NCBI RefSeq assembly: GCF_030704535.1
Contig: NC_081808.1
Span: 21,889,501 to 21,953,500 of the forward strand
Origin: Vitis vinifera
Lineage: Eukaryota > Streptophyta > Magnoliopsida > Vitales > Vitaceae
Direction: 5' to 3'
Length of the DNA: 64,000 nucleotides
The notes under the pieces are model-generated. The model worked only from the letters and a program-made list of their open reading frames with translations, searched no databases and was not told the DNA's origin. Below are positions 48,768 through 62,112 of this stretch, in pieces (within the stretch, counting starts at the first letter, position 1; each line of letters opens with the position of its first letter). A program made the position numbers and the translations under genes.

Positions 48768-51700
48768 TTATAAGGGCAAAAGCAAAACAGGGCAGGGAAT
48801 GAACTCAGCAAGCAGGTTTGCATCCACATGCTTGGAATGAATGGCTTCCATGCTTAAAACTACTAAATCCAAATTCAGGTCATCTGCAACTTCTCCAATA
48901 ATGGCTGTTGGCTTGCTGCTCCCCTCTCCCAGTCGCTCTAGCACCCTGAATTCCTGGAATCCACCTATCATTTTTTTGTAGGAGTTAAAGAACAATCAGA
49001 CAAGTGATAGAGAAACAGGTAAAAACCAGGGAAGAAGAGATTGAATTATCATAAACCATAACCGGAAAAACCCTACAAATGCCCATTTATGATATACACA
49101 ACTTTTTAGCACACCACAGGCATACAATACATATGGTCAATATGTTGCGTGAAAACAACCATTAGCTAAGAAGGGCTACTTACAAGCCCAAAGAAGGAAG
49201 AAGGTGTTGCTTTTTTTTTTTTACATAGAATCAGAATAATAAAGATACTTGAGCGCTAGAACTGATAATTTAGGGTTAAAGACCATTGAAGTATAACTAT
49301 TATTCCTCTCACATGGTTATGAGTGCTGGATTCATGCAATTTTTGTTCATCAAAGATACTTTACATAAATGAATAATCTAAATTGATAAATTGACTAACA
49401 AATCATGGCAAATGCATCATACATGACATGCTAAATCTGGAACTTCAAAATCCTGACATTCAAATTCCGCTTTTCATTCGTCATTTAGTATTTGCACCTA
49501 TTTTTGTGAAAAATGCCTATACATAAAGCACATCTGGAAGGCTCTTGTGCCTTAAGTTCCTCAGTACAGGACCATAGTAGAAGCCTTGGCCCAAAGAATC
49601 TGCAAACACAACCCCCCCCCCCCCCCCCCCTCCAAAAGAAATCATCTTATCTACTGCCTCATTTCATCTATTATGTTTTTGGACACACTGCCAATATGAC
49701 ATGTGCCATATTCGTCTGTGCTACAATAAAAACATCCCCATTTTATAAACATTTTTTTAAAATCAATAACTGTTTATTAGCTCAATGAATAGAACACAAA
49801 TGCCAGTTTGATTTCTTATATTATTAGTTTCAAGGAAAAAAATTAAAAATAAAAATGAATTAATCCCGTGCCCATTTGGATTCTTAAGAACCTTACATTG
49901 AAAATTTAATAGTTTTAAAAAACTGATTAATAAAATTAAAGTATTAAAAAAAATTAAATTTTTTAAGATAAAGAAGATGAAAAACTATTTTTATTAGGAT
50001 AAGATAAATAAATTGCAAAAATAAGATAGGATAAATATGACAAAACTATAAACAAAGATAATTCATAAAAAAACGCAGTTCCCAAATGCGTTTTTAATAT
50101 TTTCATCTCAAAAAATATACATAAAACAGCTACAAGAATGAAAAATAAAATAAAGATATTGAAATATTTAAAAATGCAGCCGTGATATTAAATACTGAAG
50201 ACGTTGAAAAAGCAATCATGGAAATGCAGTACCCAGATGCATTTTTCAAAATTTTTTCATTTCATATATATGGGTAAAAATGTATTTTTATTGTACAGAA
50301 AAAAAAAAAAGAAAAAAAAAGGCTGGCTCCACAAAAAATGTAGTAGAGGGCCCCTTTGAGGCATTTTTGGACTAAAGCTCGTACTAATGTGTCCTTTTAG
50401 TGCACGGCATAATGCAAACTATACAAACCTTCTGACAGATGCCAGCGGATGCTAGAGAGTTGGGTGTCATGCTCCGGGATAGACTCTTTCTGCTTTTCAT
50501 CAATCACTGCAAAGAACATAAAGTTCTATATTCCTTCAATTCTTGCACTAAAAAGGGTCTGTAACAGGGAAGAAAACGGTTCCTCTACTGCTTAGTTTCC
50601 AATGCTAGCATCTATGTTGTATGAATAATGGTGGCACACATACCGACAACTGTGATGTCAGCCCCGTACTTCTTTGCTAAAGCAGCAGTTGTAGCTGCAG
50701 CCTGTTATAAAATTAGAATCAAGAATGAGCAAATGGCTAAAGAAATACAAACTGAGTCAAGATATACAACCCTCCAAGGAGCTTAAAGCAGTTAGAAAAA
50801 GTACTGTTTTACTATAATCCATAGTTTCAGACCTTTGCTCTCCTATTTTCATTACAAGGGCACTAAGATATAATTAGTACTCTAAGCTAACATGTTATGT
50901 GGGTATATGGTTTAATGCTAACATTTAATGCAAGAACAAAATTATAGAGAACCATTCTTACATCTATGGATGAGAGAGAACCATTCTATTAATACCATAC
51001 AAAGTACTATAGAGGAAATCCTCACTCTGAGATGTCATTGTTCCTTAATGCTCAGTATAGACTTTACATGTTTGTCTCCATCTCAAAACTTTTTCTTTTG
51101 TGATTTAAAATATTTATATAGATATTCCTAATAACTTTCTTTTATTCTATAAGAAAACCTATTTCCAGAAGAAATTGTCAATATATAAAATATTTTATAA
51201 TATGTTCTTTTATCAAAAAGAATATATACCAAAAAGGAATTCAAGACACTTTCCAACAATAGATTTGCTGCAGCATAAACTATTCGGTTCAGAATGAGAC
51301 ATGAATGATACGAGTTAAATACAAGAGAATAGGCTCATGCAAAACCCACATAAAGGATCTCTTAGGTAAGAATTAAACCTGACAACTCAGGACTCCACAC
51401 CAGATACAATGACTACAACTTCCCAAACCTGTGCCCAGAATCCATAATTCCCAAGATCAGTTTGCATTACTGTATCATACATGGTTAAACATCACCATTG
51501 GGGTACACTACCTCTTATCCTAAGGATCACTGAGCTAAAGAATAAAGCACCACAATATGGATGATAAATATCATAATTACATAGATATCAGTATGGCTAA
51601 TAAAAACAATACAGAACCACCCTGATGACCTGTATTGATATGCGCCAGAAAATCAACACCAAACCTTTCTAAATCCAGAAGAATCAATGGTCCATAATGC

Positions 51701-53881
51701 AAAGATAGAAATTCCCCCAAGGTCAAATAGCTCACATGGGCAAAATGATGCTTTGATCAAGTTACAAAAAATCTAGCAAAAATTTAACAGGTTTAAAGAA
51801 AGGTCACCTGTCTTGTCCCCTCAGAAAGATATGGATTCCGGTCTGTGACTGGCAGAAGCAGGTGCTTGAAACTAGTGAAGGCCTCTGCAGCTAAATTGAC
51901 TTCAGAGTCTTGCGGTTTAGACTTAGCTGGACAATTGAAGCAAAAACATTTAGTCACAAACCATTTTTTTTTATAGGTAAAAGCAATTGTATCAAGAGTG
52001 CCTAGAGAAGAGCACCCGGAAGTAGACATGATGAGTACAGCATTTAGTCACAAACCATAGTGAAATGAAAACAGACTGAAAACTTCTAGTCCTCAACAAA
52101 TCAAAAAATAGTTTGAAATGATAATAATAAGGACGAACAAATAGTGTGCATAAGTAAAACAACAAAGTACATAAATAATATCAAGCAACATAAACAAAGG
52201 AAAAAAAAATTGTTTAAAAATTTTAAATAATAAAGAGTTAGCATAAGATTAATAAGGGTAGCTAGTGGGAAATGTTGTTGGGCCCTTCGTGAAGAAGGTG
52301 TTCAAATTGTAACTTATTAGTCATTAGGGATGCATGGACTTTATACACTAGTAATGATTATGACACTGTCTGGATGCTTTACCCATTCTTCTACATACTG
52401 TACAACTAATGACATCAATGGTGATGTTTCTTGGCAGTTCAACCACGTACTTCCTCAGAGTTAGAGGCATGTGGATAACCCAGTTCCCACATGCAAAGCC
52501 AAACTTTTAAGGTAGTTATAGTAACAAATTAACCCACAGACAAACTTGTTAGAAATGAATGGAAACACATAGGCTATGTTTGGTTCCTAGAAAATTTGAG
52601 AGAAAATGCAAAGGAAATAAAATAACAAGGAAAAGCAAAAGAAAAAAAAAGTGAAGAAAAACAAAAATAGATTTAAAGTCTATAAATTAATTTTATTTAT
52701 TTATTTAGTTTTATAGGTAATCAAGCCAATAAATTGTTTTGATATGTTACTTCAAATTCATTTCACCTATTTTATTTCTATATAAATGTTAAATAATTTG
52801 AATAAATTTCTAACTAATTTTAATTATAATTGATTTTCTCTCATATTTTTCATAATAAAACTAAATGTGATAAGACAACTTTCTTTTACATTTTTTTTCT
52901 TTCTCGGGTACTTTCATGGAACCAAACATAGCCATAAAGATTTTCTTTAATCATTTGTTTGTTTAGAATAATTTTGAACCCGGTGTTCCAGGTAAAAGAA
53001 AAGAAATGCATAAAACTAACCAAAAATTTCCAATTGAGAGACAGCATACCCTCCATTGAACTAGTTTCAGGGCTGTTGACAAAAATGTTAAATATCTTAT
53101 ATTGGTCACAATCAACTTTAAGCTTAATTTTCCTTGGTTTCTCATATGACCAGAAAGATATGCAAATTTCCTACTGCTACTAGGAACAGAATTCAGAAAT
53201 GCCATTGAGAGTTTTTCCTGGATGATCCTACGGTTCATTTCTCCCTTCCCCATCCTTATTTAGGCTAACATGTTCCTACCTCTATAATAAAGCCAATACC
53301 TATTCCATAATCCTTGATTGCACATGCATCCATAGTACTGTCCCTAAGATTTCGATTTCATAGAAGAATTTCAACTTAACCGCTGGACTATGTTGATTCA
53401 AACCTAATAATCCTGAAGTAACCCCATCTAAGTTCTCCATTTGCCCACACTCAGGAACTGCAATTTTCCAAACTTTGAAATCACGGATTCTCTCATAAAA
53501 ACCCTGAACTGTCAGTCGAAAATCTATACTTTCCTTCAATCCTCAAAACTCTCCAAATAAATAAATAAAAACACGAACCTATTCTGCTTCATTCGCGGAA
53601 ATAGATACAATTACAAGAACCCAAACGCAGTAGCAAAAACAAACACAGAAAGCCACTCAAAATCAAGTTATTTCACGGGGAGATATAAGCCAATTACCTC
53701 TGTGGCCGAGTTTGAGGAGTCCGGGAAATATAGATAGCTTGCTAGTTTTGGAGCAGAGAGGAGAAGAAGATGAAGAGAGAGGTAGCGAAAAGATAGAAGG
53801 AGAAGATGAGGAGGAAGAAGAAGAAGAAGGGAGAATGGAGATTTTGGGAGGACGGGTAAGCAGATGGTGAGCGAAGGCCAT
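48768..53881 (-). CDS. Universal stress protein (USP)-fold protein
   Basis: Five exons on the minus strand: 53881-53698, 51926-51808, 50701-50644, 50506-50429 and 48964-48768, encoding 211 residues with GT-AG introns and closed phase. Residues 1-61 form a Ser-rich basic leader (nine-Ser and five-Ser runs), possibly a plastid transit peptide. The USP domain starts at about 82 ('KHLLLPVTD') and goes on with 'AAATTAALAKKYGADITVVV' (102-121), 'LSSIRWHLSEGGFQEF' and 'GEVADDLNLDLVVLSMEAI'. It ends 'EFIPCPVLLLPL', the usual last strand. The ATP-binding loop G-x2-G-x9-G-S/T of MJ0577-type USPs is absent, so nucleotide binding is doubtful. Function in plants is not established for this subgroup. Start chosen at 53881, the ATG opening the leader; an upstream in-frame ATG at 54064 is judged to be in the 5' UTR. 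Confidence 0.88.
49612..49630. repeat. (C)19 homopolymer in USP intron 4
   Basis: Nineteen consecutive C on the plus strand, which is a G19 run in the transcribed strand sense of the USP pre-mRNA. Confidence 0.9.
52572..52933. mobile_element. Tourist-like MITE, copy 2, in USP intron 1
   Basis: 362-bp AT-rich element with a perfect 16-bp terminal inverted repeat (GGCTATGTTTGGTTCC and its complement), flanked by ATA on both sides. It lies inside USP intron 1 (51927-53697), has no coding frame and is related to 42684-43010. Confidence 0.92.
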
Positions 53882-54649
53882 CGGAGTTAGATTGTGGTGA
53901 GATTGGGGGAAATGGAGAAGGCACGAGAAGGCAAGTGAAGCGAAGTGAGAGATAGAAATAATAATAATAATTGTTTGGGCGCGACGTGTGTAAAGCGCTG
54001 TTGCTATTTGTTCGACGCCTGGGCCCACCTGCTGCCATGCTCTGTTGCCTTGATTATTATTCATCGGGTTGGGCTCAAAATCTCGAAGATGGCGTTTTTA
54101 TTTACGATATCCTAAATATGAAATTTATATAATTTATTAATTATTATAATTATGATAACGGTTATATCGGATACTTCCTATCCACGAAATCAACAAATAT
54201 TTTTTAATATTTGATCGATACTATCGATATTTTATCGATTTTTTTAATAATATATAATACAATTTAATAATAAATATATACTTATAAAAAAATATATATT
54301 ATTACCAAACTATATATATAAAAGATATTATTATTAAATATAATAAATTATATATATCAATTTAAAAAAATTAAAATTTTTATTTTTACTCTTTATATAA
54401 TTTTTTAGAGTTTTTTTTTAATATTTTTCATAATTTTCATTACTTTTTATATCATCAATATTTTATAGCAAAATATCTACTAATATATCTTTATATATAC
54501 AATATATCCGTCAAATCAATATATATTCATAATTACTGATATTTTTGTCCTTGTATAAGATAATCAAAATTTAATATCTACCTCTAAAATTTTATCAAAT
54601 TTAACATAAATAATATTGGATATATATAATGAGCAAACAAATAGAATTA
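53882..54649. other. USP upstream region and AT-rich flank
   Basis: The first 180 bases upstream of the USP start are less AT-rich and likely contain the leader and promoter; no clear TATA box was placed. From 54100 the DNA is very AT-rich, with no gene. Confidence 0.5.
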
Positions 54650-55513
54650 TGGTATAGATAATAAGATTTAGAATTAAGAGTGAAAGTTGTTTGATAAAAT
54701 TAACTTAAAATCAATTCTAAATTATAAAATTGACATATTTATTATCATAAATTATAATTAAGGCAAATGAGATCAAGTAATAATGGAAATTGTAGATTAG
54801 AAAAAGAAATCATGGAGTTAACTATGGTAAATAAGAGTAAAAAGGTAAAATTAAGATGTGAACTTAAAAATGTTTTTTTACTTTAAGTCACACTATTAAG
54901 TTATTTTACAAAACATGCTCAATTTACTTAATAACTTAAATTAAGTGTAGGGACCACCTCTAAACATACACGTGGCAGACCATCCTGGCCTCACAAGGGT
55001 GGCACGTCCAGTTCAAACCCAATAGTTGTCGTCCCAAACAGGATCCTAACCATATTTCGTGGGCAATCATTAATCATTTACGCCCTGCCCTGCGCCTCCT
55101 GTAGAGTGAAAAGACAAGTGAGACGACAAGTCATCCCCCAACAATCTTTGTCAATCGCCTGCAAGATAATGATTGATCTACCACCCTCTGAGTACCATCA
55201 TGACTGCAAAAGTCAAAGAGCCTCCCTATCTTCAAAGTAAAGAGGCTTCAGACACTATAAAAGGCCCCCGACGACCCAATCAAAAAGAGGAGGTAAGCAT
55301 TCCTTAGAAACGCCTAAGAATACCAATATGCTTGACCGCCAAACTGATAAAAGCTTTCGGATGGTGTATCTGGACCACCTATTCGAACATCTTTTGTAAG
55401 AGAATGGAAGGAATCATCGTTCTCAATTAAGGGGGCGAGAACTTCAGGGAGCTATAGTGTCTCTAGGTCTTCCCTACATTAACATTAAATTATTAAATTG
55501 ATTTACTAAACAC
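54650..55513 (+). mobile_element. MITE family M, copy 2, split by a solo LTR
   Basis: The left part (54650-54945) and right part (55479-55513) together follow the minus-strand reading of the element at 21261-21713. Shared landmarks are 'catcataaattataatta'/'tatcataaattataatta', 'gttaactatggtaaata', 'cttaataacttaaattaag', and after the insert 'aaattattaaattgattt'. The left terminus is diverged or lost. Confidence 0.8.
54946..55478 (+). mobile_element. Solo LTR (533 bp) inserted in a MITE
   Basis: Starts TGTAGGGA and ends TCCCTACA, a perfect 8-bp terminal inverted repeat of TG...CA type. It is flanked by TTAAG (54941-54945) and TTAAC (55479-55483), a 5-bp target duplication with one mismatch. 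Inside, 'cactataaaaggcccc' is a good LTR TATA box. It is clearly GC-richer than its surroundings. No internal retrotransposon domain is present, so it is the product of LTR-LTR recombination. Confidence 0.9.
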
Positions 55514-55655
55514 TCGATTAATTGAATAAAATGAATGAAATAATCATCAAATTTGTTAATCTAACCCATGTTTTTGCTTGAAAAATAACATTTTTTTATA
55601 TAAATATATTTTACTATTTCAAATGTTTACATGTAGGTTTTAAAAGAAATTATTA

Positions 55656-55693
<38 letters not shown>

Positions 55694-57787
55694 TATGATG
55701 AAAAAAATAATATAGAGTTAGATTTTCTAAATTGGGTTTTTGAAGTCCCTTTTAATCAAATAACCTTAAGGTTTATAGAAAAAAAAATATTTGATACTAT
55801 AAGTAAATCTTTACATGCGATTTATTTTGAAAATATGATTTATATTTCTAAACTTTGATATTGGTGAGTTAAATACGTCTTTTAAGGGAATATTTGTCAA
55901 TATCCCTACGATTATCGTTAAATAGTGGAGAAATACAAAGTATTATTTATCACTTAATAACCTCTCATCTCAATAAATTATTATTGGAAAAAGAAAATGT
56001 AATCCTTTGTTATTTACAAGTTATTTTCTCTCGACTTCCCATTTTGAGACCGTGAGATTAGATTTGGTTGCTGGGACTAAGGAAATAAAATAAATAAATA
56101 ATTGATTTAAAGTTAAGAAATTATTTGTATATTTTCTTCAAACTTATTTTATTTATTTAAGCTATTTTATATCATAATTAAATAAATAAATTTTAACTAC
56201 TTTGAATTATATTTTATGTTTTTTTTTTAAATTATGGTATATTCCTTGAAAAGAAATCCTTATACTTTCCTGCCATGTTCGGGTTGGAAAGTATCAAAGA
56301 CTAAAAATATTTAAAAAAAAATGATTATCATGTTTAGTTTTCTATAGAAAGTTATAAAAAAAATAAAATATAATTAAAATTAATTGAAGGTTTATGTATT
56401 TTAAATTAATTTTTTATACAATAATAAAAAAGAATGAAATGAGTTTAAAATAATGTAAAAATATAATTTAAATTTACTTTTATTTTTTCTTTACTTTATT
56501 CATTCATTTATTTCTTGTATTTTTTTGTTAAACTTTTAATATGAAAATTGTTAAAGTGCATGATATAAGTTATGGGTCCAAATCTTAAAAGTTTTTAGGT
56601 GCCCACAATAATCATGCATTTTGACAAGAGAAAATATTCTATTATATGAAAAAAAAAATTTAAATGATAAAAAATACATAAAACTTCGGGTATCCGTTTT
56701 TATATTTATTATAAATCATGATCCCGTTTACTTCGCTAAGTGTTTCTTTCACTCTTTCTCACATTTATACCTTATTGCTTCATTATTATCTCTCACTTTT
56801 TCTCACATCTCTATTTTATTTCTCTTATAAATTTTCCCCCTTATTAGGTACGAGATTTATAAAAATATTTTCACCAATTTGCTTTATTCCTAATTACAAT
56901 CACATATTATAAACTTATGAAATATTCTATATATATTGCTTTTACAAAAGTAAACATATTTCAATAGGAATTTGAAGCACCTCCCAACAATCTTTACCTT
57001 AAATTAAATTTCATGAACTCAATATTCGATTTCTCCATGATCCGTGGCTTGCTTGTAGGTGTCAATCTCCTCGTATGCCACTACTTCCTTTCATGCACCA
57101 TGTTCTGCGCACCACAATCTTCTTGTTTGGCTTTCCCTTCAACTAAAATTCTTTTTATAATTTTTATTTGTATTCTAATTGTTTTGCTCCTTTTGAAATC
57201 TCAAATAAGATTATCGGGAACATCCTCAACCAAAATTCTTCTAGGTATTTTCCATCAAGATTGAGTCAAATATATTTTTAATAAAGGCTTTGACATTAGT
57301 AATTAAACCACTAATTTTCCTAAAAACTTAAACTCGTAAAATTTGGTTCCACGACGTATAATCATGCACTATAACAAAAGTCTTCATCCAACCTCATTTC
57401 TTGATTTCACTCAACTAAAAAACTCCCTGTAAACATAAATTAAATTATTAAAGTAATTAAAATAATATAATTTTTTATCAATAAATTGAAAAAGCCTTAA
57501 ATTAATTGCTACTAATTATTTCTTCTCATCTTTCCCAACACAAAAGCTTTTAGCATATAGTTTTTCCCAAGACAAAGATTTTCATATCTACCTTCGTATT
57601 TTTAGGAGATCCAGTTTGGGTGTAGGAATCATTTCCTCTCCTCTATGGATGATCGCTATCACTCAAAATTCATTTAGAAACAAAAAATATTTGAGCCCAA
57701 TTTAATGGGAGTCATAATGAAGCTCAAATCGGGTGCGAGCGAGCTAAGCAAAAACGAAATTTGAGGTATCGGGTATCCGCTATCGAA
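55514..57787. other. AT-rich intergenic upstream of the methyltransferase gene
   Basis: Contains an AT run at 55657-55688. A decayed relative of the Tourist-like MITE lies around 56270-56540 ('tagttttctatagaaagtta', then 'ttattttttctttactttatt'). No gene is supported. The last ~100 bases before 57788 are probably METTL23 leader. Confidence 0.5.
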
Positions 57788-59692
57788 ATGGAAGGCAGCG
57801 ACGAAGACGAACCGGCCGGTGCATCGTCGCAGTCTGATCAGCATATGACGACGACATCTCGGCACCATTTCGGGAACGCAAGGGATTCCGGCGATGCATT
57901 CTCCATCACCATCATCGAGGTGCTCCTTAGCTCACAATTCAAACATTTACTGCTAATTTTTGCTTAAACCCTAATTTTGAAGCCTAAAATTTGTACTCTT
58001 TCTGCGTTATAACGAGACTCGACAGAGTATGAAAGAAGACTATGGGCTCTTCGTATGGCCTTGCAGTGTTGTTCTGGCAGAGTATGTTTGGCAACAGAGA
58101 TCGCGCTTTTTAGGAGCCAGTGTGGTTGAGGTATTTGAACTCCATTTTTCAATGAATTAATTTTTGCGTGTTGGTTCATTCAGTCTAATGAGACTTGATT
58201 GTCATTACTATTTTGATTTTTGTAATTTGAGTAATTTTAGATGTTCAATTACAATCAAAAGTTGGATGTAATGCTGTCTTCATGCATTTTATGAATAGCT
58301 GTTTTCAGGAGAATTTCATGTTTTTGATTATAGAATATAATTTGTAGCTTGGTGCCGGGACTTCTTTGCCGGGGTTGGTTGCGGCAAAACTGGGTTCAGA
58401 TGTCACACTTACCGATAATGCTGTCAGATTAGAGGTATTAGATAATAATAATGCTTTGAATTAACTGGAATTTCAGATTATTGCTTGACCTTTGGATCAG
58501 TTCAATGCGGGGATTCCAGTATGGCGGTACTTTGCTTTACACTAGGTTGAAAAGTTGTTATTTTGGGATTTCAGTAATTGGCGACATCTCTTGTTTATAT
58601 GAATGTTTTGATGATTATGGTGATTACTTCCAATATGACTGTTTGATGCCAGCTTTAGTAACCCTTTATTGTCAAAGAAAGGTCTCTTGTCCAAGCCTAA
58701 GAATAGGGCTGCCATTAATTAAACTGTTGAAGCTTGTTGCTCTTTGCCCTTTTTAACATTTCTGCTAGTGATTTCTTACAGCTCCATCATCTTTGATTTA
58801 CAGGTGTTGGATAACATGAGAAGGGTTTGTGATCTAAATGAACTGAAGTGTGAGGTAAAAATCCGTTCTCATTATCGTTACATTTACACTCCCTGCCTGT
58901 TCACATGATGCATTTATTTGGAAGAGGGCATCCAACCTTTTATTTCATTGGTTGTTCAAAAGAAAACGGTCGATCATAATTGTTCATTTGGTACAGATCC
59001 TTGGCTTGGGCCTATATGGTGCTCGACAAGGCAGGCCCCTATTCCTCATTTGCACATCATCTACAAGCATGACGTTGAAATAATGTTTCACCTTCATTCC
59101 CAAGTTGCACCTTGAGTTGTTTTTTCGGTGGATTACTTCTATCTTGTAGGTACTAGGACTTACATGGGGAATGTGGGATGCAGCTGTATTCAATTTAAAG
59201 CCAAAAATTATTCTCGGAGCTGATGTATTATATGACACAAATGGTAGGATTTGCTGTACTTGTCTGTTTCTCTCTATCAATAAAATAAGGTATAATGTTC
59301 ACACATGTTCTGGTGGTTAGCCTTTGATGATCTTTTTGCGACTGTGACATTCCTTCTTCAAAATACCCTGGGATCAGTCTTTATAACAACCTATCACAAT
59401 CGAAGGTAACGTCTCACCTGCTTTGGATCATGACGCATTTTATCCCAAGCTTTGCATTTCTGCCATGCGTGTTTCCCTAACAATATTATTTCATTTTCTG
59501 TATTATCTTTTGCTTTTACATTTTATCTTGTGCAGTGGGCATCATCTTATTGAGTTCTTGATGGTGAAATGGGGATTGAAGTGTGTGAAGCTTCTTGATG
59601 GCTTTTCTTTCATGCCATCTGACAAGGCATCTGGGCTGAGTGGTAGTATTCAATTGGCTGAGATTGTACTAAATTGTGAACCAGTGAAGTAA
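57788..59692 (+). CDS. METTL23: METTL23-like protein methyltransferase
   Basis: Seven exons: 57788-57919, 58026-58130, 58348-58434, 58804-58854, 59150-59243, 59321-59405 and 59536-59692. They encode 236 residues with GT-AG introns and closed phase. It is a class I SAM-dependent methyltransferase of the METTL23 (MTF16) family. 'YGLFVWPCSVVLAEYVWQ' (about 49-66) precedes motif I 'VVELGAGTSLPGL' (77-89). The acidic SAM-ribose strand is 'DVTLTDN', followed by 'LTWGMWD' and motif IV-like 'IILGADVLYD'. Human METTL23 methylates histone H3 arginine 17; the plant substrate is unknown. The acidic N terminus (MEGSDEDEP) is not conserved. The start is the first ATG in the exon 1 frame. The gene converges on the peroxidase gene about 1 kb away. 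Confidence 0.92.
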
Positions 59693-60699
59693 ATACTGGT
59701 GATATCAGTTGTAGGTAGGTTTGAGTTTTATAGCCAGTCTGGTTTACCTTCTCGCTTTTCATGCTTTCTTCCTTAATGACAAGAAGACTGTTTACTCCAG
59801 TTCATTTATATGAGTATAATGTTTATGGACTTCTTTAGGTCATATTAGTTTGAGAGAGGCAATAATTTTCTCAACACAGTGGCTTGTGGAGGGACATTGA
59901 AATTCAGCAATTATAGAGTTAATATTATTCCAATTATGTTAGTGCTTTTAAAGAACTTACCTTGAAGTTGGGAGATAACATGCCCATAGAATTATTACAT
60001 TACTGCTTTATGGATCTTTATATTGATAAACTGTTGTTAGTCTTTGTCTAACTTAATGAACTTTATTAATGAGATGGGAATATTTTGGTTGCTTGGAATG
60101 GTATTTTCTATTATCTAAGTGGAACATTTAAATGGATGGGTCAGCTCCCTTCTGTATCTGTCAAGATTTGAGTTGAACTTGGTTAACCACAGAGATTCGT
60201 CTTGCTTTCTATGTTTCAACTATAGCTTTAAGAGCATCACTATACACTAGTGACTGATCAAGCTCCTAAGCTGACATAAGTTTCTGGCACTTCTTCTGTA
60301 TTGAGTGTAACTACCAAATTCTCTGAGGTGGGAATTCTGTTGGCTCTTGAACCTAGCTGTTCTACTTTCAGTGGCAGGGACAACAGTGTCACCCTAATCA
60401 GGTTTTGTCAATTCCATTAACAGAGGCCAGCTCCCTATCCATCCACCTGGCTCAATTTGCTCATAAAAGATCAGTATGTAGCATATCCTGCAATTTAAAA
60501 GCAAAAAACTAGAACTATTGTATATTGTAATATTTCAATTCTGTTGCAACAAGATAATTATCAACTTTGCTGATCTGAAATCAAAACAGACGTTCCCACA
60601 CTTATTTTTACCATAGCAGAAGAAGAACAACCCATTTGATGGATTGTCCAGCTAACATAGCTTATAACCGACTAAGCTTTAAATGGAGTTGTGTGCCCC
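59693..60699. other. Convergent 3' intergenic region
   Basis: Lies between the stop codons of the plus-strand methyltransferase and the minus-strand peroxidase. It should hold both 3' UTRs. No other gene is seen. Confidence 0.6.
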
Positions 60700-62050
<1,351 letters not shown>

Positions 62051-62104
62051 GGTAAGCCCTTTCTAAGCTCTCTTTGTATTGAATCTAAACAAAGATATGA
62101 AGGG

Positions 62105-62112
62105 TATTTATA
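62105..62112 (-). promoter_or_regulatory. TATA box of the peroxidase gene
   Basis: TATAAATA on the minus strand (plus-strand tatttata), about 55 bases upstream of the peroxidase ATG. With a start site about 30 bases downstream this leaves a leader of some 25-30 bases. Position and sequence are typical; the start site itself is inferred. Confidence 0.75.
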
